A stretch of 64,000 nt of DNA from Pseudodesulfovibrio hydrargyri (GTDB lineage: Bacteria > Desulfobacterota > Desulfovibrionia > Desulfovibrionales > Desulfovibrionaceae): assembly GCF_001874525.1 (NCBI RefSeq), contig NZ_LKAQ01000001.1, positions 917,956 to 981,955 on the forward strand, given 5' to 3'. Below are positions 57,445-64,000 of the stretch, piece after piece. How positions within the stretch are numbered: the stretch's first letter is position 1; every line of letters begins with the position of its first letter. The notes beneath the pieces are model-generated. The model was not told where the DNA came from and searched no databases. It saw only the letters and a program-made list of their open reading frames with translations. The translations under genes were made by a program, and so were the position numbers.

Positions 57445-59080
57445 CGGCCAAGTCCACGACCCGGCCAACGGCCTGAGCGGCGAGGTGCGGGACGTGATCA
57501 TTGACGGCGGGACCATCGTCTCCGCCGAAGGGCTCCCGCAGGCGCAGCTCGACGAGATGGAGACCATCGACGCAACCGGCTGCGTGGTCATGCCCGGCGG
57601 CGTGGACATCCACAGCCATATCGCCGGGGCCAAGGTCAACAGCGGGCGCATCCTCTGCCCCGAGGAGCACGGCAGCCACGTATCGGCCCGGACTGCGATC
57701 ACGCGGGCCGGGTGCGGCCTGACCGTGCCCACCACCCACCGCACCGGCTACCTCTATTCCAAGCTCGGCTACACCACCGCCTTCGAGGCCGCGGTGCCGC
57801 CGCTCGAGGCCCGGCACGCCCACGAGGAGTTGCAGGACCTGCCCATGCTGGACAAGGGCTGCTACACGGTCATGGGCAACAACCACCTGGTCATGCAGGT
57901 CCTGAGCGACAGCGACCCGGTGCGCCGCAAGGAGCGGCTGCGCGATCTGGTCTCCTGGCTGCTCAAGGCCAGCCGGGGCTACGCCGTGAAGGTCGTCAAC
58001 CCCGGCGGCGTGGAGGACTGGAAGTGGAACACGGGCGCGGCCGACCTGGACATCCCCACCCCGCCCTTCGGGGTGACGCCCAGGCAGATCATCTCGGCCC
58101 TGGCCGAGACGGTTGACGACCTCAAGCTGCCCCATTCCATGCACCTGCACTGCAACCATCTGGGCGAGCCCGGCAACCTGGCCACCACCTTGGCGACCAT
58201 GCGCAACCTGGAGGGGCACCGGGCCCACTTCACCCACCTGCAGTTCCACTCCTACGGCAAGACGCCCAAGGGCGGATTCACCTCGGGCGCGGCGGAGATG
58301 GCCGAGTACTTCAACCGGCATCCCGAGTTCACATGCGACGTGGGCCAGATCGTCTTCGGCCCCACCCTGACCATGACCTCGGACGCGCCCATGGAGTTTC
58401 ATCTGCACCAGATGCGCAAGGCCAAGTGGGCCAGCGGCGACATCGAGATGGAGAGCGGGTCGGGCGTGGTGCCCATGACCTACAGCCCCGGCGTGCTGGT
58501 CAACGCCATCCAGTGGGCCGTGGGACTCGAGCTCCTGCTGCTGATCAAGAACCCCTGGCAGATCATCCTGACCACGGACCACCCCAACGCGGGCCCGTTC
58601 ACGGCCTACCCGGAGATCATCAAGCTGCTCATGGACGCGGACTACCGCAACTCCTGGCTGGAGAAGCTCCACCCCAAGGTCCGGCGGTACACCTGCCTGT
58701 TCGACCTCAACCGCGAATACACCTTCGACGAGATCGCGGTCATCACCCGTTCCGGCCCGGCCCGGGCCCTGGGCCTGGCGAACAAGGGCCACATCGGGGC
58801 GGGCGCCGAGGCCGACGTGGCCATCTACCGTATAGGCGACGACAAGCGGGCCATGTTCAACGCACCGGCTTACGTCCTCAAGCAGGGCGAGGTGGTCGTG
58901 CGCGACGGCGAGATCGTCCGGACCGTACAGGGCAGGACCCTGGGCGTCTCCCCGGAAGGGGGCGAGCGGCTGGACGACGAACTGACCGAGACCTTTGACG
59001 GCTACTACACGGTCAGGCTGGCGAACTACATGGTGGAAGACGAATATCTGGACCGGCCGGAGGTTGTCCCATGCGGATAA
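57428..59080 (+). CDS. fwdA: Formylmethanofuran dehydrogenase subunit A (dinuclear zinc amidohydrolase)
   Basis: 550 residues. Amidohydrolase barrel with H62 and H64 in GGVDIHSHIAGAKVNSGR, the probable carbamylated lysine in YAVKVVNPGG, histidines in LHLHCNHLGEPGN and HFTHLQFHSYG, and the metal-site Asp in TTDHPNAGPF. In Fwd this subunit condenses formate, channelled from FwdB, with methanofuran; in methylotrophs it hydrolyses formyl-methanofuran. It is translationally coupled to fwdB (17-base overlap) and ftr (10-base overlap). Confidence 0.94.
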   Translation: MLRITNGQVHDPANGLSGEVRDVIIDGGTIVSAEGLPQAQLDEMETIDATGCVVMPGGVDIHSHIAGAKVNSGRILCPEEHGSHVSARTAITRAGCGLTVPTTHRTGYLYSKLGYTTAFEAAVPPLEARHAHEELQDLPMLDKGCYTVMGNNHLVMQVLSDSDPVRRKERLRDLVSWLLKASRGYAVKVVNPGGVEDWKWNTGAADLDIPTPPFGVTPRQIISALAETVDDLKLPHSMHLHCNHLGEPGNLATTLATMRNLEGHRAHFTHLQFHSYGKTPKGGFTSGAAEMAEYFNRHPEFTCDVGQIVFGPTLTMTSDAPMEFHLHQMRKAKWASGDIEMESGSGVVPMTYSPGVLVNAIQWAVGLELLLLIKNPWQIILTTDHPNAGPFTAYPEIIKLLMDADYRNSWLEKLHPKVRRYTCLFDLNREYTFDEIAVITRSGPARALGLANKGHIGAGAEADVAIYRIGDDKRAMFNAPAYVLKQGEVVVRDGEIVRTVQGRTLGVSPEGGERLDDELTETFDGYYTVRLANYMVEDEYLDRPEVVPCG

Positions 59081-59970
59081 ACAACGTTGAGATCGTGGAC
59101 ACCTTCGCCGAGGCCTTTCCCATGGCCGCCGTGCGGGTGACCATCACGGCGAAGAATGAGAAATGGGCCATGCAGGCGGCCCTGGCCGCCACCGGGTTCG
59201 CCACCTCGGTCATCGGCTGTGGCATCGAGGCGGACATCGACGGCCCCTCGCCGAGCACCCCGGACGGCCGTCCGGGCGTGGACTGCCTGTTCTTCGGCAT
59301 GTCCACGGACGCCCTGGAAAAGCAGATGCTCAAGCGTATCGGCCAGGCGATCATGACCACCCCGACCACCGCCTGTTTCGACGGAGGCCTGGCCGAGTGC
59401 CCGGCGGACGAGCGCAAGCCCCTGAAGCTGGGCGGCAAGATCCGCTTCTTCGGCGACGGGTTCCAGGCCAGCAAGATCATCGGCGACGAGCGCTATTGGC
59501 GCATCCCGGTCATGGAGGGCGAGTTCCTGATCCAGGAGTCGTTCTCCACGGCCAAGGGCATCGGCGGCGGCAACTTCATGATCCTGGCCGAGTCCGACGA
59601 CGCGGCCCTCACTGCGGCCGAGGCCGCGGTGGAGCGCATGCGCGAGGTGCGCGGCGTGGCCCTGCCCTTCCCGGGCGGGATCGTGCGCAGCGGAAGCCAG
59701 GTGGGGTCCAAGTACGCCTTCCTGCCCGCTTCCACCAACATCGCCTTCTGCCCGACCATCCGCAGCCGTGTGCCGCAGACCGTGCTCCCGCCCGGGACCA
59801 ACTCGGTCATGGAGGTGGTCATCGACGCCCTGACTTACGCCCAGGTGGCCGAGGCGACCCGGGTCGGCATCGAGGCGGCCTGCCTCCCCGGCGTGCTCCA
59901 GATCACCGCCGGAAACTACGGCGGCAAGCTCGGCAAGCACCACTTCCACCTCCGGGAGCTGCTCGGATGA
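59071..59970 (+). CDS. ftr: Formylmethanofuran:tetrahydromethanopterin formyltransferase
   Basis: 299 residues, the length of archaeal Ftr and methylotroph FhcD. Conserved stretches: NNVEIVDTFAEAFPMAAVRVTITAKNEKWAMQAALAATGFATSVIGCGIEADID, QAIMTTPTTACFDGG, GEFLIQESFSTAKGIGGGNFMI, and SKYAFLPASTNIAFCPTIR. It moves the formyl group between methanofuran and H4MPT. Its presence inside the operon implies that the host makes methanofuran- and H4MPT-type carriers. The start overlaps fwdA by 10 bases. Confidence 0.95.
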   Translation: MRINNVEIVDTFAEAFPMAAVRVTITAKNEKWAMQAALAATGFATSVIGCGIEADIDGPSPSTPDGRPGVDCLFFGMSTDALEKQMLKRIGQAIMTTPTTACFDGGLAECPADERKPLKLGGKIRFFGDGFQASKIIGDERYWRIPVMEGEFLIQESFSTAKGIGGGNFMILAESDDAALTAAEAAVERMREVRGVALPFPGGIVRSGSQVGSKYAFLPASTNIAFCPTIRSRVPQTVLPPGTNSVMEVVIDALTYAQVAEATRVGIEAACLPGVLQITAGNYGGKLGKHHFHLRELLG

Positions 59971-60008
59971 CGGGACACGCCAAACAACCACAAGGAACTG
60001 GAGCCAAT

Positions 60009-60860
60009 ATGAACACGAGGGTTTACCTGACTCTGCGCACGGCCCCGGCCATGCCCGTGGAGGCGGAGTCCCTGCTTCCCGAAAACGTCACGGGCAAAAG
60101 CGCGGAGGAAATCGAATCCCTGCCCCTGCAGGTGGGCAACCGCACGGAACCGGTCGGCGACCATTTCCGGGTGGAGATACACGAAGGCCGGTCCGGCGGG
60201 CCGGATGAAGGCGCCGCCGCCCTGGAACTGACCGGCGACCTGACCCGGTTCAAGCGGCTGGGCGAAGGCATGTCCCGAGGGTCCCTGACCGTGAACGGCA
60301 CGGTCGGCTTCCACGCGGGCGCGCGCATGAGCGGCGGCACGCTGACCATCAACGGCAACGCCGGGGACTACCTGGGGGCCATGATGACCGGCGGAAGGAT
60401 CACGGTCCACGGCAATGCCGGGCACTTCGCGGGCTCGGCCTACCGGGGCTTTTTCCGGGGCATGTCCGGCGGCTCGATCCTGGTGCTCGGCAACGCGGGC
60501 AACCTGACCGGAGCGCGCATGCGCCGGGGCATGATCGCGGTGCGCGGCACCTGCGGCGACCTGGCCGGATACGCCATGGGCGCGGGCACCGTGCTCATCG
60601 GCGGCCGGGCCGGGGTCCGGGCGGGCGCGAACATGGTCCGGGGGACCGTGATCCTGCTCACGCCCCCGGAGGAGATGCCGCCCACCTTCCGCTACGACTA
60701 CACCGGGCTGCCGCCGTTCTGGCCGCTCATGCACGCCTCCCTGTCCGAGGCGGGCTGGACCGCGCCCGAGGCCGAGGCCCGGGCCGAGTTCAAGCGCTAC
60801 AGCGGCGACTTCAACGAGGGCGGACGCGGGGAACTGCTGCTGCTCTCCGGGGCGGCCTGA
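60009..60860 (+). CDS. fwdC: Formylmethanofuran dehydrogenase subunit C
   Basis: 283 residues from ATG 60009 (GGAG 5 bases before); an in-frame ATG at 59967 overlaps the ftr stop but adds non-conserved residues. The start VYLTLRTAPAMPVEAESLLPENVTGKSAEEIESLPLQVGN is family-typical. It is followed by a left-handed beta-helix of Gly-rich repeats (GSLTVNGTVGFHAGARMSGGTLTINGNAGDYLGAMMTGG, and so on), as in FwdC and the GltB C-terminal domain. It scaffolds FwdA and FwdB. Last gene of the operon; a strong terminator follows. No FwdF/FwdG polyferredoxin is encoded here. Confidence 0.94.
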   Translation: MNTRVYLTLRTAPAMPVEAESLLPENVTGKSAEEIESLPLQVGNRTEPVGDHFRVEIHEGRSGGPDEGAAALELTGDLTRFKRLGEGMSRGSLTVNGTVGFHAGARMSGGTLTINGNAGDYLGAMMTGGRITVHGNAGHFAGSAYRGFFRGMSGGSILVLGNAGNLTGARMRRGMIAVRGTCGDLAGYAMGAGTVLIGGRAGVRAGANMVRGTVILLTPPEEMPPTFRYDYTGLPPFWPLMHASLSEAGWTAPEAEARAEFKRYSGDFNEGGRGELLLLSGAA

Positions 60861-60993
60861 GCCGGTCCGAAAGAACACTGACATCGTGCTATAGCCGATA
60901 GGATGCGGCGCCCCGGCACACCCCAGCCGAACAGGCTCCGGGCGCCGAACACCATCCCCCCACCCCGGGTGAAGCCGTTCGGCATCACCGCAA

Positions 60994-61030
60994 GCGTCCC
61001 GGCGGCCTTGAACCGCCGGGACGCCCTTTT
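60994..61030 (+). terminator. Rho-independent terminator of the fwd operon
   Basis: GCGTCCCGGCGG / CCGCCGGGACGC, 12-bp perfect arms, 7-base loop, followed by CCTTTTG. It lies 133 bases after the fwdC stop and just before the stop of the convergent CitG-like gene. Confidence 0.8.
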
Positions 61031-61050
61031 GCGCCTTCCGTCCGGCCGCC

Positions 61051-61935
61051 CTACCAGCGGGCCAGCAACGCGGGCACGGTCTCGGGCGTCTCGTACGAAA
61101 GGAGCAGGGCGAACAGGGCCCCGGCCATGATATCCGCCGTGGTGCCGGGGTTGTAAAGCCGTTTCTCGTCGCGGGTCAATCGGTCGAAGCGTTCCACGGC
61201 CCGACGCCCCTGTTCGCTGAACACCCCGCCCAGCCCGAGCGCCTCGGCGGCCTGGGCCGAGATGGAGCGGGCCGTGTCCGTGTCGGTCTTGCGGGCGATG
61301 TCCGTGTCGGGCACCGAGGCCAGAATGGTCAGATAGGTCTGGATCACGGCCTGGGACAGGCTCGCCCCCTCGTCGAGCAGCCGCTTCAGCCCGGCGCGCC
61401 CTTCGAAGACCAGCTCGAAATCCGTGACGTACTGCGCGGCCAGGGTGTCCCTGTCCCGGGCCAGTCCCATGGCCTCGCGCAGGGTGATGGTCACCTCGGT
61501 GTCGCGGATGTCCCCCTCCTCCACCGTGTCCATGCCGTGGGGCGCGGCCTTGACGATGGACGCGAACGCCAGGCGGGAGTCCTCCACCGTGAGTCCCGCC
61601 AGGACCCGGCGCAGGGACGCGCGCAGCTCGGACGATCCTCCCAGGGCGGCCGCCTTGGCCAAGGGAGCGAGCATGAGCAGGATGCCCACGTTGGTGTTCA
61701 CCCCGGCCAGGGTCTTGGTGTGGTCCGCGCCGTCACGGATCATCTCCCCCACCGAGGCGGCGGAGGCCGAAGAGAAGGCCGGGCCGATGGCCGCCGCGCT
61801 GACCAGAAAATGCTCCAGACGCAGGCCCGAGCAGTCCCGGGTCCGGGTCACGTTGCCCGGCTTCTCGGCCAGGACCTCGAAAATACAGGCTATCTGGGCG
61901 GCCCAGGATATCCATCGATCACTGCATGGGGGCAT
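61051..61935 (-). CDS. CitG/MdcB-like triphosphoribosyl-dephospho-CoA synthase family protein
   Basis: 294 residues from ATG 61935, which has AAGGAG six bases upstream; a longer frame to 62010 is rejected. Family features: ACIFEVLAEKPGNVTRTRDCSGLRLEHFLVSAAAIGPAF, GVNTNVGILLMLAPLAKAA, and TPGTTADIMAG-like NPGTTADIMAGALFALLL near the C-terminus. CitG makes a CoA-derived prosthetic group for citrate lyase, but no citrate or malonate lyase genes are here. CitG-like genes also occur in H4MPT/methanofuran gene clusters of methylotrophs (from memory), so a role in making a C1-carrier is more likely. It is convergent with fwdC. Confidence 0.78.
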   Translation of the reverse strand: MPPCSDRWISWAAQIACIFEVLAEKPGNVTRTRDCSGLRLEHFLVSAAAIGPAFSSASAASVGEMIRDGADHTKTLAGVNTNVGILLMLAPLAKAAALGGSSELRASLRRVLAGLTVEDSRLAFASIVKAAPHGMDTVEEGDIRDTEVTITLREAMGLARDRDTLAAQYVTDFELVFEGRAGLKRLLDEGASLSQAVIQTYLTILASVPDTDIARKTDTDTARSISAQAAEALGLGGVFSEQGRRAVERFDRLTRDEKRLYNPGTTADIMAGALFALLLSYETPETVPALLARW

Positions 61936-62003
61936 GAAATCTCCTTGCTCCGGCGACACGCCGCCGTTTTTCAGGCCCGGAACATGACAGATCGCCGAGA
62001 GTT

Positions 62004-62027
62004 GCGTCAAGACGACGGGATTGACGC
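62004..62027. promoter_or_regulatory. Inverted repeat GCGTCAA-N10-TTGACGC
   Basis: Perfect 7-bp arms in the divergent space between the CitG-like gene and the symporter. The right arm contains TTGACG, a possible -35 for the symporter leader, so it may be an operator. Confidence 0.4.
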
Positions 62028-62043
62028 CGGGCCTTTTTTCCCC

Positions 62044-62103
62044 TAACCATCAGGGCAGGAAATCGCGGGCCGATCGAGCGGTGCCGCGGGTTCCTCATGG
62101 TTA
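62044..62103 (+). promoter_or_regulatory. Structured leader RNA candidate upstream of the symporter gene
   Basis: Nested pairing elements TAACCAT/ATGGTTA (62044-62050 with 62097-62103), AGGAA/TTCCT (62057-62061 with 62091-62095) and CGCGG/CCGCG (62064-62068 with 62084-62088). Together they give an extended stem with small internal loops and a 15-base apical loop. It is followed 9 bases later by an intrinsic terminator, then the gene. Leader plus terminator is the layout of an attenuator or riboswitch; no known class was recognised. Confidence 0.5.
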
Positions 62104-62112
62104 TGCCAGGCC

Positions 62113-62149
62113 AAAGGCCATCCCGACCAAATCGGGATGGCCTTTTTTT
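62113..62149 (+). terminator. Intrinsic terminator immediately upstream of the symporter gene
   Basis: AAAGGCCATCCCGA / TCGGGATGGCCTTT, 14-bp perfect arms, 5-base loop, then TTTT. It ends only 28 bases before the symporter ATG and no plus-strand gene precedes it within 1 kb except the terminated fwd operon. It therefore probably regulates the symporter itself or ends a small RNA. Confidence 0.85.
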
Positions 62150-62177
62150 GTGTCCAACGACCAACAGGGGGAAGATC

Positions 62178-63779
62178 ATGCTGGGCAAACTGCTCGTCCT
62201 TGTCACCTACATCGCCGCCATGCTCGGGCTCGGGCTGTACATCCGGGGCCGGGTCCAGGACTCGCCCGCCGAATATTTCCTGGCCGGGCGCAGGCTCGGG
62301 CTGTTCGTCCTGCTCGGCTCCATGGCGGCCACCAACTTCAGCGCCTTCACCGTGTTCGGGGCCTCGGGCGCGGGCTACCTGCACGGGCTGGCCTTCTTCC
62401 CGATCATGGGCTTCGGCACCGGGTTCATGGCCCTGACCTTCTGGCTCATCGGCAAACGCGTCAACCGGCTGGGCAGGCTCCACGAACTGGTCACGCCCTC
62501 GGAACTGGTCCAGCACCGCTACGGCAGCCGCCCCCTGTCCGGCCTGTTCGCCCTGGTCATGGTCGTCTTCACCATCCCCTACCTGGCCCTGCAGCCCATG
62601 GCCGGCGGCTACGTGCTCAACCAGCTGGTCGGGCTACCCCAGGCGGCGGGCGCGGGCATCGTCACCCTGGTCATCCTGGCCTACACCCTGCGCGGCGGGC
62701 TGCGCTCCGTGGCCTGGACCGACACCCTCCAGGGGCTGATCATGATCGTCATGCTGGCCGCCGCCCTGGTCATGGCCGCCGAACACCACGGCGGGTTCGC
62801 CAGGGCCATGGGCAAAGCTCTCGAGGCCGACCCCGAGCTGTTCTCGCGCCCCGGCGGGCTGGGCCGGTTCGGGCCGGGCATCTGGCTGTCCTACATTCTG
62901 TTGTGGTTCTTCTGCGACCCCATGTTCCCGCAGCTCTTCCAGCGGTTCTACACGGCCCGCGACGAGAAGGCGTTGCAGCGGACCATGCTCCTCTACCCGC
63001 TCATCTGCACCGTGGTCTTCGCCATGCCCGTGCTCCTCGGCGTGCTCGGGCGGCTCGACTTCCCCGGCCTGCACGGCAAGGAGGCGGACGCCATCGTCCC
63101 CATGCTGATGACCTCGGTGGGCGGCGATTTCATGGGCGCGCTGGTCCTGACCGCCGGGCTGGCCGCCCTGATGTCGACCATGGATTCCCAGCTGCTGACC
63201 CTGTCCTCCATCTTCACCCGCGACGTGTATCCCTTCTTCACCGGCGGCCGGACCGGCTCGTCCACGGTGGGCCGCGTCTTCGTCTGCTGCCTGGCCGCGG
63301 CCGGATACGCCATGGCCGTGAACCCTCCGGGCAGCATCCTCAAGATCGCCACCCAGACCTTCACCGGCCTGGCCGTGCTCTTCCCGACCGTCTTCTGCGG
63401 CCTGTACCTGGAACGACCCCGCGCCCTGCCCGCCATCGTCTCCATCCTGGCGGGCGAGGCGGCCATGATCTGGTTCGCCCTGGCCGGGCCCGGCGACCTG
63501 TCGGTCCTGCCCGCCATCCCGGTCATGGGCGTGGCCTTCGGCACCTACATTCTGGTCCACCTGTTCAGCGGAGCCGGGTTCGCCTGGCAATGGTCCGGCG
63601 CGTCCCGCAAATGGGCGGCGGCCTTCGGCCTGCTCCTCCTGGCGGCCTGCGATTTCTGGCAATGGACCGACCGCACGCCCGTGTTCCTCGGCCTGCCGGG
63701 TTGGGTCTGGTATTTCGTGGGGTTGAGCGCCCTGCAGACTATTTTGATGTGGCGCATGTGCCGGGAGGAGAGCAGATAG
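62178..63779 (+). CDS. Sodium:solute symporter (SSS) family transporter
   Basis: 533-residue inner-membrane protein of about 13 segments. SSS motifs: EYFLAGRRLGLFVLLGSMAATNFSAFTVFGASGAGYLHGL (first inverted repeat, sodium-site Ser/Thr), RYGSRPLSGLFALVMVV, and the family signature region GGDFMGALVLTAGLAALMSTMDSQLLTLSSIFTRDVYPFF. Closest in style to the PanF/YodF-type branch. The ATG at 62178 follows CAGGGGGAAGATC. The gene sits behind a structured leader and terminator, suggesting attenuation. Substrate unknown; carboxylate or vitamin-like solutes are typical. Confidence 0.9.
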   Translation: MLGKLLVLVTYIAAMLGLGLYIRGRVQDSPAEYFLAGRRLGLFVLLGSMAATNFSAFTVFGASGAGYLHGLAFFPIMGFGTGFMALTFWLIGKRVNRLGRLHELVTPSELVQHRYGSRPLSGLFALVMVVFTIPYLALQPMAGGYVLNQLVGLPQAAGAGIVTLVILAYTLRGGLRSVAWTDTLQGLIMIVMLAAALVMAAEHHGGFARAMGKALEADPELFSRPGGLGRFGPGIWLSYILLWFFCDPMFPQLFQRFYTARDEKALQRTMLLYPLICTVVFAMPVLLGVLGRLDFPGLHGKEADAIVPMLMTSVGGDFMGALVLTAGLAALMSTMDSQLLTLSSIFTRDVYPFFTGGRTGSSTVGRVFVCCLAAAGYAMAVNPPGSILKIATQTFTGLAVLFPTVFCGLYLERPRALPAIVSILAGEAAMIWFALAGPGDLSVLPAIPVMGVAFGTYILVHLFSGAGFAWQWSGASRKWAAAFGLLLLAACDFWQWTDRTPVFLGLPGWVWYFVGLSALQTILMWRMCREESR

Positions 63780-64000
63780 TAACATGATAGTAGGAATCAA
63801 TACTATATTTGTCCGCCTCCATAACTTGCCATAACACCGGGCGGTTGGTGATGCAGTGGGGCCGAGAGGCCGGGAGGTTGTCTTGTTAAACGAGTAACCA
63901 AAAGCATACCTGGTTGACTAAAAATCTGAAAAATGCATTATACAAGGTGCCCATTGCCTTCACCGCTGCGTTCGATATGGCAACCTATATAGGATGTTAG
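63780..64000. other. AT-rich right edge, with a promoter-like sequence
   Basis: 221 bases after the symporter without a gene. GC content drops, and TTGACT (63915-63920), a 17-base spacer and ATTATA (63938-63943) form a sigma70-like promoter reading out of the window to the right. Confidence 0.4.

Overview
The window is high-GC DNA that is almost entirely coding. It most resembles a sulfate-reducing member of the Desulfovibrionaceae (Desulfovibrio/Pseudodesulfovibrio type). The reasons are a large Hdr/MvhD redox operon, five universal stress protein genes, sigma54 response regulators with matching promoters, a TauE/TIGR02186 pair and many Fe-S proteins. No rRNA, tRNA, CRISPR array or complete insertion sequence was seen. 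The taxonomic call is an inference from gene content.

Layout. 1-6318 (+): a catabolic operon with the end of a TRAP solute-binding protein, two fold-type II PLP enzymes, an M20 hydrolase of the YgeY type and an N-acyl-D-amino-acid deacylase. 6649-8646 (-): a CPA2 cation/proton antiporter. 8990-11087 (+): a sigma54 promoter, then trmO-like and two tandem alpha/beta hydrolases, the second apparently catalytically dead. 11216-11992 (-): a DUF169 protein. 12326-19281 (-): an operon behind a textbook sigma54 promoter encoding universal stress proteins, a TauE/SafE permease, a TIGR02186 membrane protein, a PEP/pyruvate-binding protein and a receiver protein. Its probable activator pair, a sigma54 response regulator and a histidine kinase, lies at 19857-22612.

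22796-34033 (-): an Hdr-type electron-transfer locus. In transcription order it has an IS3-OrfA-like small gene, hdrA, mvhD, an FrhB/FdhB-like subunit, a giant double HdrA carrying a degenerate receiver domain, hdrC, hdrB, a USP and an HdrD-like protein. A divergent atypical sigma54 regulator follows at 34621. 36164-43120: a sensor phosphatase with a Met/Gly-rich periplasmic insert, a small Met-rich exported protein, a LysE exporter, an SDR, a DUF599 protein, a USP and a kinase-like protein. 43274-50360 (-): eutB, eutC, a polyamine-type ABC transporter and a cytoplasmic glycerophosphodiesterase, which together suggest glycerophosphoethanolamine/ethanolamine use. 50621-55019: an M20 amidohydrolase, a histidine-rich metal-binding protein, a GltD-like oxidoreductase and an EamA exporter.

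55772-60860 (+): fwdD-fwdB-fwdA-ftr-fwdC, a formylmethanofuran dehydrogenase plus formyltransferase operon of archaeal type. FwdB keeps its Fe-S cysteines and the metal-ligand cysteine, and a FwdD subunit is present, unlike the FhcABCD hydrolase of methylotrophs. A CitG-like gene (61051-61935, -) and a sodium:solute symporter behind a structured leader and terminator close the window. The most interesting points are the apparently complete bacterial Fwd/Ftr system about 22 kb from an Hdr operon, the pseudo-receiver inside HdrA, the sigma54-controlled stress operon with three clear enhancer-like sites, and a roughly 100-bp terminator-bearing repeat present three times.
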